DNA of 16,114 nt. Source: an uncultured Eubacterium sp. Lineage in GTDB: Bacteria; Bacillota; Clostridia; Lachnospirales; Lachnospiraceae. The translations under genes and the position numbers were made by a program. The notes under the pieces are model-generated. The model saw nothing but the letters and a program-made list of their open reading frames with translations, was not told the origin of the DNA and made no database searches. The DNA lies in assembly GCA_900545725.1 (NCBI GenBank), contig URAI01000055.1, positions 1 through 16,114 of the forward strand. Reading direction: 5' to 3'. This document shows positions 6,517-13,109 of this stretch, in pieces; positions within the stretch are counted from its first letter, which is position 1; each line of letters starts with the position of its first letter.

Positions 6517-8256
6517 ATGAGGGGTCATTTTAATTGTAAGTTACTTAAAACAATATTTTTATGTGTGGCAGGCATGTTATTTATATGTATGCCGCAGTTA
6601 GTTAAGGCTAACGACATGCCATATGATAAGGTGCATATGGGGGATTATATAGCAGGATATGCATCACTTGGTAAGGATAATATTATAACGCAGAAAAATG
6701 ATGATGGTTCATGGAATGTAAAAAAAACAGACGATGGTGATTATAAGGTACTTCAGCTTACAGATGTGCATCTGTCGGCAGGAGATGTATATACGGAGCG
6801 TAATATAAAGGCAATGAATGCAGTATATTCTATAATAGAACAGGTAAGACCTGATATTATAGAGATGACAGGCGATTATGTATTTGCAATGCCTTATACG
6901 GATAATTCACAGGATTATGAGACATTTAAGATGTGTATGAAGTTTATGGATCAGATAGGTATTCCGTGGATATGGACATTTGGCAATCATGACCATGACT
7001 TTTTTGACAGATATACACAGGAGCAGGTACATTCTATGCTTGAGATGTCTGATACCCTGATTAAATATGACATTGATTATAATGTCGACGGATATTCTAA
7101 TGGTGAGTTCAGGTTATATAACAGTGATGATACATTAAACAGAATATTGATATCTGTTGATTCGCATGATTATCTTACAGATGGTAATTATGATTATATA
7201 CATGATAATCAGGTGTCATGGTATACAGATGTGATTAATAACGATAAGAAATTATTTGGAGAGGATGTACAAAGTTTTGTATATACACATATTCCGCTTA
7301 TGGAGTATAACGATGCGTGGTATGCATATCAGGGAGGAGATACAAGAGCTGAATATATATCTGGAACTAAAAGAGAAGATGTATGCTGTTCATCAGTGCG
7401 TGGCAGAATGGGAACAGCAATGTCAAAGCTTAACAGTACGCAGGCAGTATTTTGCGGGCATGACCATCTAAATGACTATATAATAAAATACTGCGGTGTT
7501 ACCTATGCTTACAGTAAGTCAATTGATTATTCAGCATACGAAGGAATAGAAAATCTTACAGAACAGAGAGGTGCAACACTTCTTACGCTTGACTACAATG
7601 GTATTGATTATACTACCAGGTCAATATTACTAACAGATATACAAGATGATAATAATTCAGGAGATGATACTGGAAATGATATATCAGATGATATTATAAA
7701 TAATACCACACAACCTGACATTAATCTGTTTGTTGGAACTGATGGTGTATGGAGATATTACAATGATGGTGTAGCAGATACAACATACACGGGAATGGCA
7801 CTTAACCAGTATGGCTGGTGGTATGTAACAAATGGAGTGCTTGATTTAAGCTATACAGGAATGGCATCAAATGAATATGGCTGGTGGTATATGACAAATG
7901 GAGTGCTTGATTTAACCTATACAGGAATGGCGTTAAATATGTATGGCTGGTGGTATATGACAGATGGAGTATTAGATTTAAGTTACACAGGAATGGCATT
8001 AAATGAATATGGCTGGTGGTATATGACGGATGGAACTTTGGATTTAAGCTATACAGGAATGGCATTAAATGAATATGGCTGGTGGTATATGACAAATGGA
8101 GTATTAGATTTGGATTATACAGGAATAGCACAGAATACATATGGCTGGTGGTATATGCAGGCTGGAGTTGTAGATTATAATTACGATGGCATTGTTGATA
8201 ATAAATATGGCGAGTGGTCAATAAATAACGGATATGCAAGCCTTGTATCAAAATAA
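6517..8256 (+). CDS. Secreted calcineurin-like phosphoesterase with C-terminal YGWW repeats
   Basis: Predicted exported metallophosphoesterase of 579 aa. Residues 1-31 look like a Sec signal peptide (basic start, hydrophobic core LLKTIFLCVAGMLFICM, likely cleavage after VKA). The catalytic domain (about 74-375) has the full set of di-metal motifs: LTDVHL (D83, H85), TGD (D120), GNHDHD (N157, H158), THIP (H258) and GHDHLND (H315, H317). A Asp/Asn/Gly-rich linker (376-402) leads to seven 22-residue repeats from Tyr424 to near the end, consensus YTGMALNEYGWWYMTNGVLDLS, preceded by a degenerate unit. Such aromatic repeats resemble cell-wall or glycan binding modules, so surface attachment is likely but inferred. 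AGAGGAATT (6504-6512) precedes the ATG. The substrate (phosphodiester, nucleotide or wall polymer) cannot be told. Confidence 0.88.
   Translation: MRGHFNCKLLKTIFLCVAGMLFICMPQLVKANDMPYDKVHMGDYIAGYASLGKDNIITQKNDDGSWNVKKTDDGDYKVLQLTDVHLSAGDVYTERNIKAMNAVYSIIEQVRPDIIEMTGDYVFAMPYTDNSQDYETFKMCMKFMDQIGIPWIWTFGNHDHDFFDRYTQEQVHSMLEMSDTLIKYDIDYNVDGYSNGEFRLYNSDDTLNRILISVDSHDYLTDGNYDYIHDNQVSWYTDVINNDKKLFGEDVQSFVYTHIPLMEYNDAWYAYQGGDTRAEYISGTKREDVCCSSVRGRMGTAMSKLNSTQAVFCGHDHLNDYIIKYCGVTYAYSKSIDYSAYEGIENLTEQRGATLLTLDYNGIDYTTRSILLTDIQDDNNSGDDTGNDISDDIINNTTQPDINLFVGTDGVWRYYNDGVADTTYTGMALNQYGWWYVTNGVLDLSYTGMASNEYGWWYMTNGVLDLTYTGMALNMYGWWYMTDGVLDLSYTGMALNEYGWWYMTDGTLDLSYTGMALNEYGWWYMTNGVLDLDYTGIAQNTYGWWYMQAGVVDYNYDGIVDNKYGEWSINNGYASLVSK
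7786..8247 (+). repeat. Seven tandem 66-bp coding repeats
   Basis: In-frame 66-bp units start at 7786, 7852, 7918, 7984, 8050, 8116 and 8182, each encoding one 22-residue YGWW module. Units 2-5 are very similar even at silent positions (for example GAATATGGCTGGTGGTATAT in units 2, 4 and 5). The last two are diverged, and the final one loses the second Trp (YGEWSINNG). The near-identity of inner copies suggests recent duplication. Confidence 0.92.
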
Positions 8257-8282
8257 TTGAATAAACAGTAATTTTTATTAAG

Positions 8283-8321
8283 CCTTCCACATATTATAAG
8301 ACAGATATGTGGGAGGTTTTT
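8283..8321 (+). terminator. Terminator hairpin overlapping the next gene's ribosome binding site
   Basis: CCTTCCACATAT (8283-8294) pairs with ATATGTGGGAGG (8305-8316), with one wobble, around a 10-base loop. TTTTT (8317-8321) follows. It lies 27 bp after the phosphoesterase stop. The right arm contains GGGAGG, which is also the ribosome binding site of the CotS-like gene starting at 8325. Confidence 0.75.
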
Positions 8322-8324
8322 ATT

Positions 8325-9323
8325 ATGAATGAAAAGTCGTTGGAAGTCTTAGAACAGTATGAATTGAATATATATCGTATAAACCGCGGACGTGGAGGAA
8401 TGATAATAAGTACAGGTGATGGTACAAAGCTTCTGCTTGAATGTCAGAAATCAGATAAATATTATGAAAGAGAGGATACAATTACAGGACTCCTTGTTGG
8501 GCAGGGCATAAAAAATACGGATACATACATGCGTAATAATAATGGGGAGATGTTTGTAAATGATTCGGAGGGCAGGCGGTATGTATTAAAGAACTGGTAT
8601 GACGGAAGGGAATGTAACGTATCAGATGTACATGATATAAGTACTGCTGTAAATTCCCTTGCACGGCTTCACATTGCACTTAATCAGGTATCTAAGAATT
8701 ATAAAGATAAATTGAGCTTTAATTATAATACACAGGATATAAAAACTGTGTATACAAGACATGCAAGAGAGCTTAAGATGGCATTTAACTATTTGAAAAA
8801 TAAAAATAACAAGTCGGAATTTGAGCAGCTTGCCTATAAGAATATCCAAAGCTTTTATGATGAAGCAATGGAAGCAGTAAGCCTGTTTGGCAGGGATAAT
8901 ATAATGGAAAGAATAAAACAGATAAGTGAGCTGGGCCAGATAAGCCATGGAAGTTTTAATTACCATAATATTATAATGCTTAAAGAGAGCTGCGCAATAA
9001 CTAATTTTGATAAGTATAAAAATGAATGTCAGATTAGTGATTTGTATCAGTTTATGAGAAAAATATTAGAAAAATGTGACTGGAATATTAAATGTGCATA
9101 TAGCATAATAGAAGAATATGACAGTATAAGACATATAAATGATGAGGATATGCAATTATTGTCGGTAATGTTTGCATTTCCCGAGAAATTCTGGAAGATA
9201 ATTAATTATTATATTAATTCCAATAAGGCATGGATACCGCCTAAGAGTCTTGAAAAGCTGGAAAGGGCAGTTATGCAGAATGACAGGCGCAGACTCTTTG
9301 TAAAGACGCTTTTTACACAATAA
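8325..9323 (+). CDS. CotS-family spore coat protein (kinase fold, HGD motif altered)
   Basis: A 332-aa protein similar to the CotS/YsxE family of spore coat proteins, which share the aminoglycoside phosphotransferase/choline kinase fold. Supporting segments are the kinase-like N-lobe (residues 12-95), LARLHIA (112-118), the loop ISHGSFNYHNII (206-217), and NFDKYKNECQISDLYQFMRK (227-246), the C-lobe block typical of CotS proteins. The catalytic loop normally reads HGD; here it is HGS (Ser210), while Asn215 and Asp229 are kept. The protein may therefore be a pseudokinase with a structural coat role. ATG 8325 is chosen because GGGAGG lies 8 nt upstream; the in-frame ATG at 8307 falls inside the terminator stem and would translate the ribosome binding site. 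The match to CotS rests on fold-level motifs. Confidence 0.75.
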   Translation: MNEKSLEVLEQYELNIYRINRGRGGMIISTGDGTKLLLECQKSDKYYEREDTITGLLVGQGIKNTDTYMRNNNGEMFVNDSEGRRYVLKNWYDGRECNVSDVHDISTAVNSLARLHIALNQVSKNYKDKLSFNYNTQDIKTVYTRHARELKMAFNYLKNKNNKSEFEQLAYKNIQSFYDEAMEAVSLFGRDNIMERIKQISELGQISHGSFNYHNIIMLKESCAITNFDKYKNECQISDLYQFMRKILEKCDWNIKCAYSIIEEYDSIRHINDEDMQLLSVMFAFPEKFWKIINYYINSNKAWIPPKSLEKLERAVMQNDRRRLFVKTLFTQ

Positions 9324-9352
9324 TTGCATAAAAACCTAATATGTGTTAAAAT
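9324..9352 (+). promoter_or_regulatory. Candidate sigma-A promoter for the PEGA lipoprotein
   Basis: TTGCAT (9324-9329), a 17-bp spacer and TAAAAT (9347-9352) match the sigma-A consensus at 3/6 and 5/6. Transcription would begin near 9359, just before the structured leader. The -35 box starts directly at the end of the preceding stop codon. Chance matches are frequent in AT-rich DNA. Confidence 0.35.
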
Positions 9353-9354
9353 TT

Positions 9355-9529
9355 GGTTTAATGTTGTAATAAAACCGGCTATATCTTGGTCTGGGATGCT
9401 AATTTTCTCTATAGTGAGGGAAAACAATATTGTCTCAGCCGGGGTTAATCTCCACTAGAGATATGCGCTCCGTGAGAGAATCCTGAATTGTCTGGCCGGT
9501 GTAAGTTTACAACTGTTAAGAGTTGTTTT
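9355..9529 (+). promoter_or_regulatory. Structured, riboswitch-like 5' leader
   Basis: This GC-rich island in AT-rich DNA can form several stems. CCGGCT (9375-9380) pairs perfectly with AGCCGG (9437-9442), enclosing an 8-bp hairpin (9403-9410 with 9417-9424). A 5-bp hairpin ATCTC/GAGAT lies at 9448-9462. ACCGGC (9374-9379) can instead pair with GCCGGT (9495-9500), so two mutually exclusive folds exist. A 6-bp stem plus U-run (9509-9529) follows before the ribosome binding site. The order of helices, switchable pairing and terminator-like hairpin is that of a cis-regulatory RNA. I do not recognise a known riboswitch consensus (TPP, SAM, FMN, glycine, c-di-GMP-I and purine were considered). Confidence 0.45.
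9509..9529 (+). terminator. Weak terminator or attenuator hairpin in the leader
   Basis: ACAACT (9509-9514) pairs with AGTTGT (9521-9526) around the loop GTTAAG, and TTT follows to give a run of four U. It stands 18 bp before the lipoprotein start codon. The stem is short and AT-rich, so termination would be partial unless the leader fold helps. Confidence 0.35.
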
Positions 9530-9547
9530 GATAAGGACAAAGGAACA

Positions 9548-10969
9548 ATGATAAAGAAAAATATAAAGGGATATATAAGACGTGCTGTCGCATCAGCCAT
9601 GATATGTATTATGGCTTTATCTTTGGATGCATGTGGACAGAAGGAATCAAAGATAGTATCCGGAAGCTCTATACTTCCAATGCCAACAAATAAGGCACAG
9701 GAGGTTACGGTGCCTGTCAATGCTAATGAGGTTACATTTACAGGAGTATTAACATATATCAGTACTGATGATAAGAAGATGCGGTATGTTGATATTTCAT
9801 CAGGCACAGAATATGAGGTTACATATACAGGTGGCACGGATATTCAGGATAAATATGGACAGATACTTGCAGCTTCAGGAATGAAGCCTGGCGCAGTATT
9901 TGATGTTACATGTAATAAAGCCAGCAAGGCAGAAAAGATATATGGCTCAAATGATGTATGGGAGATAACCGGACTTACGGATTTTGAATGTGATGAGAGC
10001 AGCAGGAAAATAACTGTAGGCAATCAGAATTATAAATATGAGACATATTCAACAGTTATATCGGGAACCGACAGAATAGCTATGGCACAGGTGGTTAAGC
10101 AGGACGAGGTTACGATAAGAGGAAAGGATTCGGTTATATATTCAGTAACAGTTGATAAGGGGCACGGATATATACAGTTTACAGGAATTGATACATTTAT
10201 CGGAGGCTATGCAACGATAGGGCGTTCACAGCTTATTGGCGTTACGAAGAATATGATGGTAACAGCACAGGAGGGAACTTACAGTGTTGAACTTCAGAAG
10301 GGCAGCATAGCAGGAGCTAAGACAGTAACTGTTGTAAAAAACCAGCAGGTAACTGTTGATTATACGGAATATACAAATAAACCTGCTAAGGCAGGAGCCG
10401 TTAATTTTATGATAACTCCTGAAAATGCGGTAATGACAATTGATGGTGTTGAGATTGATTATTCACAGCCGGTTTCACTGGATTATGGAACGCATAAGCT
10501 TACTTTATCAGCAAATCATTATACGCCGTATACAGAGACGTTTGTTGTTAATTCGGAATATCAGACTAAGGTTATTGATATGACAGCCTCATCAGCAACA
10601 ACTACGACAGCTTCGGGTGAAAAATCAACGACCAGGGCGTCTGGCAGCAGTCACACAACAACAGCAGCGTCTAATCTTACAGATGGATATACGGTAAGCA
10701 TAACAGAGCCTAAGGGTGCTTCGTTATACGTTGACAGTGCATATATTGGTGTTATACCATGTTCATTTGATAAGAAGGCAGGTAACAGGACAATAACTCT
10801 TTCGCAGAGTGGATATGCTACAGTAAGCTATTCTATTTCAATAGCTAATGCTACAGGTAATCTTACATATTCATTCCCTGATATGGTTGAAAAGGGTGCA
10901 GCGGCTGCTACATCGGCAGATACTACGGCGGCTGCGACTACGAAGGCAGAGCAGACTACATCAAATTAA
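9548..10969 (+). CDS. Lipoprotein with tandem PEGA-type domains
   Basis: Predicted 473-aa surface lipoprotein. Residues 1-29 form a lipoprotein signal (MIKKNIKGYIRR, then a hydrophobic core) ending in the lipobox-like LDAC, with Cys29 as the expected lipidation site. Residues 60-205 are a beta-rich region I do not recognise. Three PEGA-like beta modules follow: about 208-275 (degenerate), 284-345 (VMTIDGVEID...LDYGTHKLTLSANHY) and 380-447 (SLYVDSAYIGVIPCSFDKKAGNRTITLS). Modules 2 and 3 are joined by a Thr/Ser-rich linker (349-378), and the C-terminus is Ala/Thr-rich, as in wall-spanning proteins. AAAGGAAC (9539-9546) precedes ATG 9548; an upstream ATG at 9488 lies within the structured leader and would spoil the signal peptide. 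PEGA proteins usually bind other surface proteins or glycans; the partner here is unknown. The next gene starts a glycan cluster. Confidence 0.82.
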   Translation: MIKKNIKGYIRRAVASAMICIMALSLDACGQKESKIVSGSSILPMPTNKAQEVTVPVNANEVTFTGVLTYISTDDKKMRYVDISSGTEYEVTYTGGTDIQDKYGQILAASGMKPGAVFDVTCNKASKAEKIYGSNDVWEITGLTDFECDESSRKITVGNQNYKYETYSTVISGTDRIAMAQVVKQDEVTIRGKDSVIYSVTVDKGHGYIQFTGIDTFIGGYATIGRSQLIGVTKNMMVTAQEGTYSVELQKGSIAGAKTVTVVKNQQVTVDYTEYTNKPAKAGAVNFMITPENAVMTIDGVEIDYSQPVSLDYGTHKLTLSANHYTPYTETFVVNSEYQTKVIDMTASSATTTTASGEKSTTRASGSSHTTTAASNLTDGYTVSITEPKGASLYVDSAYIGVIPCSFDKKAGNRTITLSQSGYATVSYSISIANATGNLTYSFPDMVEKGAAAATSADTTAAATTKAEQTTSN

Positions 10970-11038
10970 TTGTAAGATAATGTATCAGTCAGCGTAATTA
11001 TGTTAAAAATACAAGTAATGATATAGAAAGGAGAGACT

Positions 11039-11071
11039 GTGGCATATAGCTGCAGCCGGAAAAAACAATGA
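11039..11071 (+). CDS. Possible 10-codon leader ORF coupled to the aminotransferase
   Basis: The strongest ribosome binding site here, AAAGGAGAG (11027-11035), is placed 5 nt before GTG 11039, not before the aminotransferase ATG. The GTG opens a frame of ten codons (MAYSCSRKKQ) whose TGA at 11069-11071 overlaps the aminotransferase ATG (11068-11070) as ATGA, the classic layout of translational coupling. The peptide resembles no attenuator peptide I know. A chance frame is possible because it is so short. Confidence 0.4.
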   Translation: MAYSCSRKKQ

Positions 11072-12273
11072 CAAAGAAGTTAAATATACCATTTTCACCA
11101 CCGGATATTACAGAGGAAGAAATACAGGCAGTAGCGGATGTTATGCGCTCAGGATGGCTTACAACAGGTCCTAAGACTAAAGAGCTCGAAAGACAGATGG
11201 CACAGTTTTGTCATGTGAACAAAGGTGCATGTCTTAATTCTGCAACAGCATGTCTTGAAACAGCTTTAAGACTTTTTGGAATTGGTGAGGGTGACGAGGT
11301 TATAGTGCCGGCATATACATATACTGCATCAGCCAGTGTGGTATGTCATGTAGGTGCAACGCTTAAACTTGTTGATGTGAGCAAAGGAACATATCATATT
11401 GACTATGACATGCTTGAGAGTATGATAAGTGAGAATACAAAAGCTGTGATTCCTGTGGATATAGCCGGAGTTATGGTAGATTATGACAGAATAAGGAGCA
11501 TTGTTGAAAGTAAAAAAGCCATATTCAGACCTGCTAATAAATTACAGGCGGCACTTGGACATATACTTATACTTGCAGATGCGGCACACAGCTATGGAGC
11601 CGTAAGACAGGGGAAGCATAGTGGAGAATGTGCTGATTTTACAAGTTTTTCATTCCATGCTGTTAAGAATTTCACAACCGGTGAGGGTGGTGGACTTGTA
11701 TGGCGTGATATAGAAGGTATTGATAATGAAGATATCTATAAGCAGATTATGCTTCTTACACTTCACGGACAGTCAAAGGATGCACTTGCAAAGACACAGC
11801 TTGGAGCATGGGAGTACGATATAAAGGGAACATATTATAAATATAATATGACAGATATTATGGCTGCCATCGGTCTTGTGCAGATGAAAAGATACCCTTC
11901 ACTTTTAAAGAGAAGAAAAGATATAATTGGTATGTATACACAGGCAATAGCATCAGAGAAGGCAGAGGTTATGCAGCATTACGGAGATGATTTTGCATCA
12001 AGCGGGCATCTTATGCTTGTAAGACTTACAGGTAAGGGTGAACAGGAAAGAAATGAGCTTATAACAGCTATGGCAGAGCGTGGAATTGCAACTAACGTCC
12101 ACTATAAGCCATTACCTCTTCATACGGCATATAAAAATCTTGGATTTTCTATTGAGGATTATCCTAATGCATATGAGATGTATCATAACGAGATTACACT
12201 TCCGCTTCATACATGCTTAACGGATGAACAGGTCAGGTATGTAACTGATAATTTTATAGAGCTTAACAAATAG
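11068..12273 (+). CDS. DegT/DnrJ/EryC1/StrS-family sugar aminotransferase
   Basis: PLP-dependent aminotransferase (401 aa) that probably converts a UDP-4-keto-6-deoxy sugar to the 4-amino sugar using glutamate, like PglE. Family landmarks are SGWLTTGPKTKELE (28-41), the PLP-phosphate region NSATACLE (57-64), the PLP-pyridine-binding Asp in LADAAHSYGA (Asp171), and the Schiff-base lysine in SFHAVKNFTTGEGG (Lys200). The C-terminal substrate region has HYKPLPLHTAYKNLGF. An insertion of about 20 residues before LADAAHS (IVESKKAIFRPANKLQAALG, 145-164) is longer than in many members. ATG 11068 has only a weak GGA upstream, and an in-frame stop at 11047 rules out a longer start. Translation may be coupled to the micro-ORF at 11039. 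The neighbouring dehydratase and phosphoglycosyl transferase support a role in a trideoxy amino sugar. Confidence 0.92.
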   Translation: MTKKLNIPFSPPDITEEEIQAVADVMRSGWLTTGPKTKELERQMAQFCHVNKGACLNSATACLETALRLFGIGEGDEVIVPAYTYTASASVVCHVGATLKLVDVSKGTYHIDYDMLESMISENTKAVIPVDIAGVMVDYDRIRSIVESKKAIFRPANKLQAALGHILILADAAHSYGAVRQGKHSGECADFTSFSFHAVKNFTTGEGGGLVWRDIEGIDNEDIYKQIMLLTLHGQSKDALAKTQLGAWEYDIKGTYYKYNMTDIMAAIGLVQMKRYPSLLKRRKDIIGMYTQAIASEKAEVMQHYGDDFASSGHLMLVRLTGKGEQERNELITAMAERGIATNVHYKPLPLHTAYKNLGFSIEDYPNAYEMYHNEITLPLHTCLTDEQVRYVTDNFIELNK

Positions 12274-12311
12274 TTCTTTTAGTAATAAATTACCCGGAAA
12301 TGAGGATTGAT

Positions 12312-13001
12312 ATGGAGCTTAGGAAATGGAGTGAACTTCCCGACTTTATGAGAACAAAGGAAGTAAGGAAGTATTATAATATACTGGTTAAAAAAAGTGC
12401 ATGGTTTAAGGCTAAAAGGCTGCTTGATATTATCGTGGCATTTATAATGCTCGTGGTTCTTGCGCTGCCTATGCTTGTGATTGCAGTATTAATAAAATTA
12501 GACTCAAGGGGACCGGTGTTATTCAGACAGGAGAGAATAACCCAGTATGGTAAGACATTTACTATATTTAAGTTCAGGACTATGGTAGTTAATGCAAGCG
12601 AGCTTGGGGCACAGGTAACAGTAGATAATGACAGCAGAATAACTAAGGTGGGCAGGGTATTAAGAAGATTAAGAATGGATGAATTCCCACAGGTATTTAA
12701 TATTCTTGCCGGGGATATGACTCTTGTTGGTACAAGACCTGAGGTTAAAAAGTATGTTGACCACTATACAAAAGAGATGTATGCTACACTCCTTCTTCCG
12801 GCGGGACTTACCTCAAGGACAAGCATAGCATATAAGGATGAAGACAAGCTGTTATCGGAGGCAATGGATGCTGACCGTGTATATATAGAAGAGGTGCTGC
12901 CGGCAAAGATGAGGTATAACCTTGAGAGTCTGAGAAAGTTTGGCCTGTTATCTGATATGAGTATTTTGTGGGATACATTTATATCGGTTATATCTAAGTA
13001 A
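12312..13001 (+). CDS. Bacterial sugar transferase (phosphoglycosyl transferase, PglC/WcaJ-like)
   Basis: Monotopic phosphoglycosyl transferase that moves a sugar-1-phosphate from a UDP-sugar to undecaprenyl phosphate, starting a lipid-linked glycan. The 229-aa protein has KRLLDIIVAFIMLVVLALPM (35-54) as the single re-entrant membrane helix, then SRGPVLFRQERITQYGK (65-81), FKFRTM, the catalytic Asp-Glu pair in LRMDEFPQVFNIL (D123, E124) and MTLVGTRPE. Only the catalytic domain is present, as in PglC; the multi-helix N-terminal domain of WcaJ/WbaP is missing. An N-terminal extension of about 30 residues precedes the helix. ATG 12312 is preferred because GAGGA (12302-12306) lies 5 nt upstream; ATG 12300 is an in-frame alternative adding four residues. 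It follows the aminotransferase by about 40 bp, probably in one operon. Confidence 0.93.
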   Translation: MELRKWSELPDFMRTKEVRKYYNILVKKSAWFKAKRLLDIIVAFIMLVVLALPMLVIAVLIKLDSRGPVLFRQERITQYGKTFTIFKFRTMVVNASELGAQVTVDNDSRITKVGRVLRRLRMDEFPQVFNILAGDMTLVGTRPEVKKYVDHYTKEMYATLLLPAGLTSRTSIAYKDEDKLLSEAMDADRVYIEEVLPAKMRYNLESLRKFGLLSDMSILWDTFISVISK

Positions 13002-13109
13002 TATAGTGTGTTGTGACGGATAAAAATTAGTAGAATTTAATGCAATACGTTATATAAATATCCGGCAAAGATTACGCTCCGCGAGGATTGCAGATAGGAA
13101 TATAAAATT

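Noticed and set aside
7802..8290. 162-aa antisense ORF with repetitive YTTSHIHLMPFL motifs
   Set aside because: It is the reverse-strand shadow of the 66-bp repeats. Its apparent repeats come from the coding strand, and it has no start signal.
9488..9547. ATG 9488 as the start of the lipoprotein
   Set aside because: It would put 20 residues ahead of an otherwise ideal lipoprotein signal and would translate through the leader hairpin. ATG 9548 has a proper ribosome binding site.
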